In this document: positions 43,516 through 52,205 of the stretch, piece after piece
Layout of the letters: each line of letters opens with the position of its first letter
Numbering within the stretch: the stretch's first letter is position 1
DNA from: an uncultured Gemmiger sp.
GTDB lineage: Bacteria; Bacillota; Clostridia; Oscillospirales; Ruminococcaceae
Reading direction: 5' to 3'
NCBI GenBank assembly: GCA_944388145.1
Contig: CALXHQ010000001.1
Span: 1-64,000 of the forward strand
Length of the DNA: 64,000 nt
Notes under the pieces: model-generated
What the model was told of the DNA's origin: nothing
The model's input: the letters and a program-made list of their open reading frames with translations, nothing else
Databases searched by the model: none
Position numbers and translations under genes: made by a program

Positions 43516-44400
43516 TTATCTTCCCCTCTCACAAAACAGTTTTTCGACGTTCAATACGCCACCCTGAATCCCAGCCAATCCCAGGAAGGCACCGGTTTCG
43601 TCGTAAACACGGTACCGACCGTCGGCAGCCTGGTAATGGCTGGTGGGGCAGCCGTTGAACAGATGGCATTTGACCCCATCGTTGACCGTGAGGGCGGGCA
43701 GCGATGGAAACGCAGCGTCGGTATCCAGCACCCAGTCTTGCAGGCGTCCCTCCCCCGCCGCCTGCAAGATGTCCGGCAGCGTATGGGCCTGTTCGATGGA
43801 GAAAGCGCCGGCGCGGGTGCGCCGCAGCGCGCTGAGCGTTGCAGGCAACCCCAACGCCTTGCCGATGTCCTCGGCCAAGGCACGAATGTAAGTGCCCTTG
43901 GAGCAGGATACCCGAAGCAGGTACTCATCCTGTCCGGGGCTGCCCAGGTAATCAATGGCATATACCGTGATGGTACGGGGTCTGCGCTCCACGGTTTTCC
44001 CCGCGCGGGCGGCCTTGTAGAGCGGCTGTCCATTGACCTTGACCGCCGAGTACATGGGCGGCAGCTGGGAAAGCGGGCCGGTAAACTGCGGCAAAACAGA
44101 AAGCAGCTCGCGCTCCCCCACCGTTGCCGGCACTGATTCCAGAACAGTACCGGTGATGTCGCCGGTATCGGTGGCCAGGCCCAAGCGAATGGCAGCCTCG
44201 TAGATTTTATCATGGTCGGGCTGGCGGTCGGCGGCAGCGGTGGCCTTGCCGATAAACACAGCGAGCACGCCGGTGGCCATAGGGTCCAGCGTGCCCGAAT
44301 GTCCCAGTTTCCGCGTGCCCAATGCGCCGCGCAGCTTGGCCAGAACATCAAAGCTGGTCCAGCCTGCGGGCTTATCGACAAGCAAAATACCGTTTTTCAT
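43516..44400 (-). CDS. truB: tRNA pseudouridine-55 synthase
   Basis: A 294-residue enzyme converting U55 of tRNA to pseudouridine. GILLVDKPAGWTSFDVLAKL opens it; the catalytic aspartate is in GHSGTLDPMATGVL near residue 38, and YSAVKVNGQPLYKAARAG is near 120. A C-terminal PUA-like stretch follows. ATG 44400 was chosen over the extended frame because MKNGILLV is the family start. Followed by ribF. Confidence 0.96.
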   Translation of the reverse strand: MKNGILLVDKPAGWTSFDVLAKLRGALGTRKLGHSGTLDPMATGVLAVFIGKATAAADRQPDHDKIYEAAIRLGLATDTGDITGTVLESVPATVGERELLSVLPQFTGPLSQLPPMYSAVKVNGQPLYKAARAGKTVERRPRTITVYAIDYLGSPGQDEYLLRVSCSKGTYIRALAEDIGKALGLPATLSALRRTRAGAFSIEQAHTLPDILQAAGEGRLQDWVLDTDAAFPSLPALTVNDGVKCHLFNGCPTSHYQAADGRYRVYDETGAFLGLAGIQGGVLNVEKLFCERGR

Positions 44401-44478
44401 TCCTATTTCCGATCGTAGGCAGGCAAACATCGCCGGGGGATTTCCCGCCCGGGATTGTATGCCATGCTTGTGTGTTGG

Positions 44479-45471
44479 TCAGCTTTCCTGGCCGGCAGCA
44501 ACGTCCTGTTTAGCCAGTTCCTTTTCCACTTCCTGCAGGATGGCACGCTTGGCGTTGTCCAGATTGCCGGAGATCTCGCAACCTGCCGCCCGGGCATGGC
44601 CCCCGCCGCCCAGACGCCTGGCAATGGCGCAGGCATCGTAATTGCGGGAGGTGCGCACGCTGATCTTAAAGCTGCCGTCCGGCTGCTGGCGCAGCGTCAG
44701 GCCCACGTCCACCCCCTCGATGGAGCGGGGCAGGCTGGTCAGATCCTCCAGCTCGGCATTTGCAACGCCAGTTTGCAGGATCTGGTCCCGGGTCAGGCAG
44801 ATCATGGCGCAGCGGCCATCGCAGTAATATTCCAGGCTTTCCAGTGCCTCGCGCTCCGCCTCGATGCGGCTGCGGCTGCGGCACTCAAACAGGATCTCAT
44901 TCAGGCGGCCAATGTCGGCCCCCGCCTCGATCAATCGCGCCGCCATCCGGTGGGTTTGCGCGGTGGTGCTGGTAAAGCGGAAGCAACCGGTGTCGGTGGC
45001 AAGGCCGGTGTACAGGCAGGCCGCAATCTGCGGGGTGAGCGGCACCCCCAGATTGTCCGGGATAAGCTCGGTCAAAATCTCGCAGACGGCAGCTGCCTGG
45101 GGCTCCACCAGCGTGGCGTAGGCATACCCCGCATTGGAGCCGTGATGGTCGATGCAGAGGTTTGCCCGCCTGACATAGTCCTGCACATGGTTGTTCTCGC
45201 CGAACAGCTGGATGCTGGCAACATCCACCGCAACCACAAAGGCAGGCTCAAAGCTGCCGTCGAACCAGGTAATGTCCAGATAACTGTACATTTTGGGAAT
45301 CGGGTCACTGCAAAGCACTGCGGCGTTTTTGCCCAGTGCCTGAAGTGCCAGGCAAAGCCCGGTGGCACTGCCGATGGTGTCCCCATCCGGGTTCTTGTGG
45401 CTGAGGATCAGAATGTCATCGGCGGCACGCAGCCGTGTGGCGGCGGTCTGACGATCCACAGTTTCGGTCAT
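44479..45471 (-). CDS. nrnA: DHH-family nanoRNase/pAp phosphatase NrnA
   Basis: A 330-residue phosphoesterase degrading short RNA oligomers and 3'-phosphoadenosine 5'-phosphate. HKNPDGDTIGSATGL near residue 35, DVAS near 82, and CIDHHGSNAGYAY near 108 (the DHH motif) bind two metal ions; GGGGHARAAGCEI near 292 is the DHHA1 domain signature. Located between rbfA and truB as in many Firmicutes. Confidence 0.94.
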   Translation of the reverse strand: MTETVDRQTAATRLRAADDILILSHKNPDGDTIGSATGLCLALQALGKNAAVLCSDPIPKMYSYLDITWFDGSFEPAFVVAVDVASIQLFGENNHVQDYVRRANLCIDHHGSNAGYAYATLVEPQAAAVCEILTELIPDNLGVPLTPQIAACLYTGLATDTGCFRFTSTTAQTHRMAARLIEAGADIGRLNEILFECRSRSRIEAEREALESLEYYCDGRCAMICLTRDQILQTGVANAELEDLTSLPRSIEGVDVGLTLRQQPDGSFKISVRTSRNYDACAIARRLGGGGHARAAGCEISGNLDNAKRAILQEVEKELAKQDVAAGQES

Positions 45472-45493
45472 AGTGTGTTCCTCTTTTCTGCAT

Positions 45494-45549
45494 ATGCAGG
45501 CACAGCAGCCGGCCAGCGGGACAGCGGCCTGCCGACGGAACCTGCCTGC
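45494..45549. repeat. Inverted repeat in the rbfA-nrnA gap
   Basis: TGCAGGCA (45494-45501) and TGCCTGCA (45542-45549) can pair across an internal GC-rich region. No T-tract follows; it may be an mRNA processing or stability structure. Confidence 0.4.
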
Positions 45550-45560
45550 ATGTGGAAAAA

Positions 45561-45953
45561 TCAGTCAGACGGTGCGTCCGCCTCAGGGGAAGCCTCCCCC
45601 GCGGGCGCTGCGTCATCCAACTGCTTGAGCAACGCATTGATGTGCGCCGCATAGGCAGCACTGTCATCGGCAACGAAGACATAGCGGGGCGCCTTGCGGA
45701 TGTGCATCCGGCGGCTGATCTCGGTGCGGACATGGCCGGCGGCCCGGTTCAGGGCCTTGATGACCTCGGTCTCGCCGCCCTCACGGCCCATAACACTGAT
45801 GTGGACCTTGGCCACATCCAGGTCAGGGGTGACATCCAACCGGGTCACAGTCAGGATACCGCCCGTAATGCGGGGGTCCTTCATGTGGCCGATGATATCA
45901 ATCAGTTCGCGTTTCATATCCTGGGCCATGCGGCCCTGGTTTTTGCTGGGCAT
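45561..45953 (-). CDS. rbfA: Ribosome-binding factor A
   Basis: A 130-residue 30S maturation factor with a KH-like fold: DMKRELIDIIGHMKDPRITGG near residue 11, VTPDLDVAKVHISVMG near 43, RMHIRKAPRYVFVADDS near 81. An acidic C-terminal tail follows. GGAGG lies 5-7 bases before the ATG. Between infB and nrnA. Confidence 0.95.
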   Translation of the reverse strand: MPSKNQGRMAQDMKRELIDIIGHMKDPRITGGILTVTRLDVTPDLDVAKVHISVMGREGGETEVIKALNRAAGHVRTEISRRMHIRKAPRYVFVADDSAAYAAHINALLKQLDDAAPAGEASPEADAPSD

Positions 45954-46005
45954 AGCTGCCTCCTTCCATGGAACATCGGGCAGCCGTTTGCAGGCAATGC
46001 CCGGA

Positions 46006-48444
46006 TCAGTCGCGGTACTCCTCGAGCTTGAAGCACTCGAAGACGTCGCCCTCCTTGATGTCGGAGAACTTGTTCAGGGTGATGCCGCACTCAAAGCCCT
46101 CGGCCACTTCCTTGGCGTCGTCTTTGAAGCGTTTGAGGGAGGCAATGGCGTCCTCACAGATAACAATACCATCGCGCACCACACGGATCTGGGCATCGCG
46201 GGTAACCTTGCCGGAGGTCACACGGCATCCGGCAACCATACCCACAGAAGAGATCTTGTAGACCTGGCGAACCTGCGCCTCGCCCAGGGAAACCTCACGG
46301 ATTTTGGGAGCCAGCATACCCTTCATGGCGTCGGAGACATCATTGATGGCATCATAGATAACGCGGTACATCCGCATCTCCACCTTGGCCTGCTCTGCCT
46401 CCGCCTTGGCGATGGGGTCGGGGCGGACGTTGAAGCCGATGATGATGGCGTTGGAAGCATCGGCCAGCGAGACATCGGACTTGCTGATGGCGCCGACGCC
46501 CGCATGGATGACCCGCACGCGGACTTCCTCGTTGGAGAGCTTTTCCAGACTCTGCTTGACGGCCTCGGCGGAACCCTGCACATCTGCCTTGACAACGATG
46601 GGCAGCTCTTTCATATCGTTCTGTGCCATCTGGTCAAACAGGTTATCCAACGTCACCTTGGTGTAGCTGGCAAACTGGCGCTCCTTGGCCTCGTTCATGC
46701 GCTTATCGGCCAGCTCACGGGCCAGGCGCTCGTCGGCAACGGCCTCAAAGCTGTCACCGGCCTCCGGCACGTCGGTCAGACCGGTGATCTCCACCGGCGT
46801 GGAGGGACCAGCCTCGGTGATATCCTGGCCCTTATCATTGCGCATGGTGCGCACATGGCCCACAGAGGTACCGGCAATCACGCAGTCGCCGCGGTGCAGG
46901 GTACCATTTTGTACCAGCAGGGTGGCAACGGGGCCCTGGCCCTTATCCAGGCGGGCCTCGACCACAGCGCCTTTGGCGCGGCGGTTGGGGTTGGCCTTCA
47001 GCTCCATGACCTCAGCCTCCAGCGCAATACGCTCCAGCAGATCGCTGATGCCCATCCCGGTGATGGCAGAGACAGGAATGCAGGCAACGTCACCGCCCCA
47101 GTCCTCGGGAACGATGTCATACTTGGTCAGCTGCTCCTTGACGCGCTCAGGGTTGGCGGTGGGTTTATCCATCTTGTTGATGGCGACAATCAACTTGACG
47201 TTAGCAGCCTTGGCGTGGTTGATGGACTCGATGGTCTGGGGCATAATGCCGTCGTCGGCGGCAACCACCAGAACCGCAATGTCGGTCATGTTGGCACCGC
47301 GGGCACGCATGGCGGTGAAAGCCTCGTGGCCGGGGGTGTCCAGGAAGGTGATAATGCTGTCGCCGGTTTTTACCTGGTAGGCGCCGATGGCCTGGGTAAT
47401 GCCGCCAGCCTCGCCCGCAGTCACATTCGTCTTGCGGATGGCATCCAGAATGGAGGTCTTGCCGTGGTCGACGTGGCCCATAACCACAACGACCGGCGGA
47501 CGGGTGACCAGATCGGCCTCGTTGTCCTCATCCTTTTCAAACAGGCGCTCCTCGATGGAGACATGGACCTCGTGCTCAACCTTGGCGTGGAATTCCTCCG
47601 CCACCAGGGCGGCGGTATCGAAATCCACCACGTCGGAGGCGGAATGCATCTCGCCCATCTGCATGAACTTGGCAACCACCTTGGCCACGTTCTGCTTCAG
47701 GCGGGAAGCCAGCTCACTGACGGTGATCTCATCGGGGATGGAGATCTTCAGCTGGGCATTGCGGGCTTTCTCCAACTGAATGCGCTGCAGGCGCTCGGCC
47801 TCAGTCTCACGACGGCGCTGGTACTGGTTGCGGCCGCGGTTTTTGTTGTTGAACTTCTGCTTGTTGCCCACCGGCTGGTTTTTGCGCTTGGCAGGCATAT
47901 TGCGGCTGTCTGCCAGATCGTCATAGCGGGCGCTGAACTTATCCACATTCACATCCACCGTGCGGGTATCCACCTGCACGCGGGCGCGCTGGACTTCCAC
48001 CTTCTCGGTGGCCACCGGCTGCTTGACGCCGGTATCGGCAGCCAGGTCCTGCATGGTGACGCTCTTCTCTTTGCGCTTCTCGGCGGGACGCTTGTGCTCC
48101 TGCTGATGCGCCTTGGGCTCGGCGGGTTTTGCCTCAGCCTTTGCTTCTGCCTTGGGCTGTGCCGGAGCAGCCGCCTTGGGCTCGGGCTTTTTGTCCGCAG
48201 GCTTGCTGGCCTTGGCAGGTTTTTTCTCCGCCGGCTGCTCACTCTGGCTGGCGAAGTAAGCGTCAAGAGACGTTTCGGCAGTTTCGCTGGTCAGCTTTTC
48301 CACCAAATAGTTCAGTTCTTGCTCGTCGACAGTGCCGCCGGTCTTTTTGGTCTCGCCGGTGACAGCCGCCAGAGTCTCGATAATTTTTTTGTTGGGCACG
48401 CCAAAATCCTTGGCAACATCCGTGATCTTATACTTAAACTCCAT
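46006..48444 (-). CDS. infB: Translation initiation factor IF-2
   Basis: An 812-residue GTPase bringing initiator tRNA to the 30S subunit. The N-terminus has an IF2_N-like domain (KDFGVPNKKIIETLAA), then a Lys/Ala/Pro/Glu-rich disordered linker (about residues 80-230), a second IF2_N (VSELASRLKQ near 250), and the G domain with GHVDHGKTSILDAI near 325, DTPGHEAF near 372 and NKMDKP near 425. C-terminal domains follow. It overlaps ylxQ by 11 bases. Confidence 0.98.
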   Translation of the reverse strand: MEFKYKITDVAKDFGVPNKKIIETLAAVTGETKKTGGTVDEQELNYLVEKLTSETAETSLDAYFASQSEQPAEKKPAKASKPADKKPEPKAAAPAQPKAEAKAEAKPAEPKAHQQEHKRPAEKRKEKSVTMQDLAADTGVKQPVATEKVEVQRARVQVDTRTVDVNVDKFSARYDDLADSRNMPAKRKNQPVGNKQKFNNKNRGRNQYQRRRETEAERLQRIQLEKARNAQLKISIPDEITVSELASRLKQNVAKVVAKFMQMGEMHSASDVVDFDTAALVAEEFHAKVEHEVHVSIEERLFEKDEDNEADLVTRPPVVVVMGHVDHGKTSILDAIRKTNVTAGEAGGITQAIGAYQVKTGDSIITFLDTPGHEAFTAMRARGANMTDIAVLVVAADDGIMPQTIESINHAKAANVKLIVAINKMDKPTANPERVKEQLTKYDIVPEDWGGDVACIPVSAITGMGISDLLERIALEAEVMELKANPNRRAKGAVVEARLDKGQGPVATLLVQNGTLHRGDCVIAGTSVGHVRTMRNDKGQDITEAGPSTPVEITGLTDVPEAGDSFEAVADERLARELADKRMNEAKERQFASYTKVTLDNLFDQMAQNDMKELPIVVKADVQGSAEAVKQSLEKLSNEEVRVRVIHAGVGAISKSDVSLADASNAIIIGFNVRPDPIAKAEAEQAKVEMRMYRVIYDAINDVSDAMKGMLAPKIREVSLGEAQVRQVYKISSVGMVAGCRVTSGKVTRDAQIRVVRDGIVICEDAIASLKRFKDDAKEVAEGFECGITLNKFSDIKEGDVFECFKLEEYRD

Positions 48445-48766
48445 GGGCGGGTTCCTCCTTGTCTTGGGTCAGATGTTTGGCGCACAGGCGGGCCAGATTT
48501 TCGTCCGTGACCGCAAACACGGCAGCTGGCCGCGGCGTCAGTGCGCTGAGCTGTGCGATGGTAAGGGGCATGGCCCGGCATTCGACCAGATCCTGGCAAA
48601 AGGCCCGGATATGGGATACCGTGCGGTCGCTGGCGTCCGAAGCCAGCAGGACCAGACTTGCCTTTCCGCTTGCCACTGCATCGCAGACGCGGTCGTAGCC
48701 GTGCAACAGCCCGCCCGCCTTGCGGCAGATGCCAAGCGCCCCCAGCAGCAAATTGGGATCATTCAT
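48434..48766 (-). CDS. L7Ae-family RNA-binding protein YlxQ
   Basis: A 110-residue kink-turn-binding protein of the L7Ae/L30e/YlxQ family, with LGICRKAGGLLHGYDRVCDAV near residue 11 and LVLLASDASDRTVSHI near 38. It is encoded between ylxR and infB in most Firmicutes, with an ill-defined role in ribosome or RNA binding. It overlaps both neighbours slightly (8 and 11 bases), showing tight operon packing. Confidence 0.88.
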   Translation of the reverse strand: MNDPNLLLGALGICRKAGGLLHGYDRVCDAVASGKASLVLLASDASDRTVSHIRAFCQDLVECRAMPLTIAQLSALTPRPAAVFAVTDENLARLCAKHLTQDKEEPAHGV

Positions 48767-49058
48767 GGGGAGATACCCCCTTTGCCGCCTCTTCCAGAGC
48801 CTGGATCTCGGCCGTCAGGCGCTCAAACACCTCGTCCGGCACCGGCACGCCAAAGGCGTTTTGCAGGCGCTTGGCCTTGCGCGCCTTGGCCAGGCAGGTG
48901 GTATTGGGGCACAGGTAAGCGCCGCGCCCGGCTTTTTTGCCGGTCGGATCAACGCTTACTGTGCCGTCCGGACTGCGAACCACACGCACAAGCTCTTTTT
49001 TCGGCTTTTGGGCGTTGCAGCCCACGCACCGGCGAACCGGGATCTTTCTCTGCTGCAA
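48759..49058 (-). CDS. YlxR family (DUF448) RNA-binding protein
   Basis: A 99-residue protein of the YlxR family: KIPVRRCVGCNAQKPKKELVR at the start and GRGAYLCPNTTCLAKARKAKR near residue 44, with the usual conserved cysteines and basic patch. Homologues have been proposed to act as nucleoid-like regulators or RNA-binding proteins. It starts with TTG at 49058, with GAGGT upstream. Lies between nusA and ylxQ. Confidence 0.9.
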   Translation of the reverse strand: MQQRKIPVRRCVGCNAQKPKKELVRVVRSPDGTVSVDPTGKKAGRGAYLCPNTTCLAKARKAKRLQNAFGVPVPDEVFERLTAEIQALEEAAKGVSPHE

Positions 49059-49132
49059 ATAGCTGACCTCTTTTCAAACTGCATTTTGGCCGGGGAACCT
49101 GCCCCGCGCCTTATTGTTCTCTGCCCACGGGA

Positions 49133-50209
49133 TTATTCCTCGCCATAATAGCCGGATTCGGGGCGGATATCGATATTATAGCCGGTCAGACGCGCGCACA
49201 GGCGGGCATTCTGGCCTTTGTTGCCGATAGCCAGGCTGAGCTGATGATCCGGCACGGTGACACGGCAGCTTTTGGTGTCGCCGGTCAACAGCTCGACCTT
49301 GACCACCTTGGCGGGTGACAGCGCCGCGCCGATAAAGGTGGCAATGTCCTCGCTCCAGGGGATGATATCAATCTTTTCGCCGCCCAGCTCCTCCACGATC
49401 TTTTCCACGCGGGAGCCATGGGCACCGATGCAGGCGCCCTGGGCGTCCACATTGGGATCATGGCTGTAAACGGCCATCTTGGTGCGGGCGCCGGCCTCGC
49501 GGGCAATGGCTTTGATTTCAACGGTACCGTCGTAAATCTCGGGCACTTCCAGCTCAAACATGCGCTTGACAAGGCCGGGATGGGTGCGGCTGATGGTGAT
49601 GCGGGGGCCGCGCTCGGTGGAGATCACATCCACCACATAGACCTGCAGGATCTGCCCCTCGGTGTAGGTTTCGCCGGGGACCTGCTCGTTGCGGGGCAGC
49701 ACCGCGCTGCCGCCTTTGCCCAGGTCCAGCGTCACATTGCCGCGCTCGGGATCAATGGAGACAACGGTGGCCGAGATGATCTCGTGGGCACGGGACTGCA
49801 TCTCGGTATACTGGGCACTGCGTTCAGCCTCGCGGATGCCCTGACGGATCACATGCTTGGCTGTCTGGGCAGCGATGCGGCCGAATTCCTTGGTTTTGAG
49901 AGGCGTGAAAAACTTCTGCCCTACCTGATAGCTCTTGCGCACCCGCTGAGCGTCCTCCAGGCTGATCTGGGTGTGAGGGTTCTCCACCTCTTCCACAATG
50001 TCCTGGGCAAGCGTGGCGCGGAAGGCGCCAATGGAAGGATCGATGTCCACGATGACGTTCTCGTCCTCGACATTATAATCCTTCTTGACCGCAATGACGA
50101 TGGCGGCCTTGATCTTATCGATCAGGTAATCCTCGGGCAAACCGCGCTCCTTTTCCAGCGCGGAGAGTGCCTCGAAGAACTCGTTGTTGTTCGTGGATGC
50201 AGTTGCCAT
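49133..50209 (-). CDS. nusA: Transcription termination/antitermination factor NusA
   Basis: A 358-residue factor that binds RNA polymerase and nascent RNA. N-terminal domain (residues 1-125), S1 domain (ATVVSIDPERGNVTLDLGKG near 140), then KH1 (MAVYSHDPNVDAQGACIGAHG near 245) and KH2 (LSLAIGNKGQNARLCARLTGY near 325). No acidic repeats at the C-terminus, as usual for Firmicutes. It follows rimP after 149 bases. Confidence 0.96.
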   Translation of the reverse strand: MATASTNNNEFFEALSALEKERGLPEDYLIDKIKAAIVIAVKKDYNVEDENVIVDIDPSIGAFRATLAQDIVEEVENPHTQISLEDAQRVRKSYQVGQKFFTPLKTKEFGRIAAQTAKHVIRQGIREAERSAQYTEMQSRAHEIISATVVSIDPERGNVTLDLGKGGSAVLPRNEQVPGETYTEGQILQVYVVDVISTERGPRITISRTHPGLVKRMFELEVPEIYDGTVEIKAIAREAGARTKMAVYSHDPNVDAQGACIGAHGSRVEKIVEELGGEKIDIIPWSEDIATFIGAALSPAKVVKVELLTGDTKSCRVTVPDHQLSLAIGNKGQNARLCARLTGYNIDIRPESGYYGEE

Positions 50210-50358
50210 TTTTCCGGTTTCCTCCCAAAATGATAATGAAAGCGAACGACCAACAGGTCAGGGTTCTATTCTTCAAACAGTATTCAGAGATATAGGCTAT
50301 TGTATGCGGTCCCGCCGGCCGAACATCCTTGTGTTCCTTTGCGGGATGCGGGCCTGTG

Positions 50359-50850
50359 TCAGAACAGGTCCTCGTCATCGCAAAGCTTGACGTAACTTGC
50401 CGCCTCCAGCGGGAATGCGACAGGGCCCTGCGGGGTATCCAGCGTGACGGTGCCACCGTCCAGGCCGACCAGCAGGCCGGAGATTTCGCGGCGGCCCTGG
50501 GCATCCGGGCGGTAAAAGTGCGCCAGGCATTTTTGCCCCTTCAACGCCTCGTAATGTTCCGGTCGGGTAAGGCGGCGGCCAAGGCCCGGGCTGCCCACCT
50601 CCAGGTAGTAACTCTGCTCGATGGGATCCGCCTCGTCGAGAATGGGGTCAATGGCGCGGGAGGCAGCCTCGCAGGTATCGGTATCCAATGGGGTGTCCCG
50701 GTCAATCAGCACGCGCAGGAACCAGTCGGGGCCTTCCTTTTCGAACCGGACGTCCCACAGCTTCAGGCCCATGCCTTCAACGATCGGTCGGACCAGACGC
50801 TCGACCCGTGCCGCAGCGCCCTCGCCCTGTGCCTTTTTGGCTTTGCCCAT
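50359..50850 (-). CDS. rimP: Ribosome maturation factor RimP
   Basis: A 163-residue 30S maturation factor, first gene of the nusA-infB operon. ERLVRPIVEGMGLKLWDVRF near residue 18, RVLIDRDTPLDTDTCEAASR near 46, and YLEVGSPGLGRRLTRPEHY near 81 identify it. ATG 50850 has AGGGGG 7 bases upstream; the longer open frame runs through the promoter and leader. Confidence 0.95.
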   Translation of the reverse strand: MGKAKKAQGEGAAARVERLVRPIVEGMGLKLWDVRFEKEGPDWFLRVLIDRDTPLDTDTCEAASRAIDPILDEADPIEQSYYLEVGSPGLGRRLTRPEHYEALKGQKCLAHFYRPDAQGRREISGLLVGLDGGTVTLDTPQGPVAFPLEAASYVKLCDDEDLF

Positions 50851-50867
50851 GCAATATCCCCCTATCA

Positions 50868-50898
50868 TAAAAAGAAAGCGGACCATTGCGGCCCACTT
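50868..50898 (-). promoter_or_regulatory. Leader hairpin before rimP (possible attenuator)
   Basis: On the minus strand AAGTGGGCC (50898-50890), loop GCAAT, GGTCCGCTT (50884-50876), then TCTTTTTA, just before the ribosome site. Looks like an intrinsic terminator in the operon leader; similar rimP leaders are known in other bacteria. Confidence 0.65.
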
Positions 50899-50924
50899 CC
50901 CAAAGTCAATCATCGAACAATAGG

Positions 50925-50953
50925 AATATACCACACGGGCGCGGAAAATGCAA
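50925..50953 (-). promoter_or_regulatory. Promoter of the rimP-nusA-infB operon
   Basis: Minus strand TTGCAT (50953-50948), 17 bases, TATATT (50930-50925). The rest of 50954-51132 shows no gene. Confidence 0.8.
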
Positions 50954-51132
50954 GCCTTTTTGCCCATTTTCCGGCCAAAAGCAGGCGTTTGTGGGGATTT
51001 GGGCCGCAATTTTGCCTCAAATCAGCGGCTTTTTTGGGGGCGGTCACCCAAACATGACAAACGGTTTGCTGCAATGCGGCGAACGCTTCCGCGGCGCAGC
51101 CCGGCGGCACACGCCGCAGGTTTGACAATTGA

Positions 51133-51161
51133 TTGACAATCCCGGCCAGCCGGTCTATAAT
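51133..51161 (+). promoter_or_regulatory. Consensus promoter of the YhfC gene
   Basis: TTGACA (51133-51138), 17 bases, TATAAT (51156-51161): perfect sigma-A consensus at both elements. Confidence 0.93.
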
Positions 51162-51233
51162 AGCGGTAAATTTCCAGGGCCGCTCTGCCCGCTTTGCCGG
51201 CTGCGGGCGTCCACGCAAAAGTGAGGGATCGTC

Positions 51234-52037
51234 ATGGTTTCGCCTGTTCCTGTATTGTCCATCGTATTCAGCGCTGTTGCCGCACTGATCTGCTTTGGTG
51301 TGCCCATCGCGTTGGGCGTACATTGCTTCAGGGTCTCCCGCCACTGTCTGACCGCCATCTGCACCGGCGCCATCTGCTTTATTTTATCTGTATTGGTGCT
51401 GGAACAAATTTTCCACTCGATTGTATTTGCGCTCCTTCCAGCGCTGCCCACAAGCCCGCTGGCGTACACCGCATATGGCTGCCTGGCCGCAGGTTTGTTT
51501 GAGGAAACCGCACGGCTGCTGGGGCTGAAATACCTCTGCAAAAAGTTGAGCGATGCGCCGGTGATGGGCCTGGCCTACGGTGTGGGTCACGGCGGCATTG
51601 AGGCCATTATGCTGTCCGGTATGTCCATGATCAGCAACCTGATGGTGATGGTTTCCATCAACATGGGCGATTCTGAGGCGCTGCTGGCCGGCCTGGAGGG
51701 CGACACCTACGACATTGCACTGGCCCAGCTGCAACAGGCATCCAGTATTTCCCCCGCCGACTTTCTGGCCGGCGGCGTGGAGCGTCTGGCTGCCATAGGA
51801 CTGCATATTGCCCTGTCTATGCTGATCTGGATGGTGGTAACCCGGCGGCTGCCCCTGTGGGGCTATGCGCTGGCCATCTTGCTGCATGCGGTGAGCAATG
51901 TGCCCGCCGGGCTGTATCAGACTGGTATTTTGTCCGGCATCTGGCCAACCGAGGTACTGACCATCCTGGCCGCCGCCGGCATTGGTTTTGCAGTTTGGAA
52001 ACTGTACCAAAAGCACCGGGCAGCCCCCGCGGCCTGA
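51234..52037 (+). CDS. YhfC-family integral membrane protein (CPBP-protease-like)
   Basis: A 267-residue protein with seven to eight membrane helices. GLFEETARLLGLKYL near residue 86 and GVGHGGIEAIMLSG near 117 match the YhfC pattern, where glutamates and a histidine resemble the metal site of CPBP intramembrane peptidases. Function is not established. ATG 51234 has GAGGG 7 bases upstream. Single-gene unit with a perfect promoter and its own terminator. Confidence 0.82.
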   Translation: MVSPVPVLSIVFSAVAALICFGVPIALGVHCFRVSRHCLTAICTGAICFILSVLVLEQIFHSIVFALLPALPTSPLAYTAYGCLAAGLFEETARLLGLKYLCKKLSDAPVMGLAYGVGHGGIEAIMLSGMSMISNLMVMVSINMGDSEALLAGLEGDTYDIALAQLQQASSISPADFLAGGVERLAAIGLHIALSMLIWMVVTRRLPLWGYALAILLHAVSNVPAGLYQTGILSGIWPTEVLTILAAAGIGFAVWKLYQKHRAAPAA

Positions 52038-52073
52038 GACCTGCCCATCAGTTTTCACACCCCGCAAAAACAG

Positions 52074-52117
52074 AAAATCCGCTGCCGGCAAGACAAACCG
52101 GCAACGGATTTTTTTGT
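52074..52117 (+). terminator. Terminator of the YhfC gene
   Basis: AAAATCCG-TGCCGG pairs with CCGGCA-CGGATTTT, with one mismatch, followed by a T-run at 52110-52116. The A-rich opposite side lets it serve in both directions. Confidence 0.88.
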
Positions 52118-52205
52118 TGCAGCAGCAAACCGCGATGCCCGCGTGATGCGGGAAGGCGCAAACTGCGCAAGGGCGCGCCTTTTTCGCAAATGGCTCCCGC
52201 GGCGG

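Noticed and set aside
45694-48510. 938-codon open frame opposite infB
   Set aside because: Shadow of IF-2, composed of repetitive Leu/Gly/Val/His segments and lacking a start signal.
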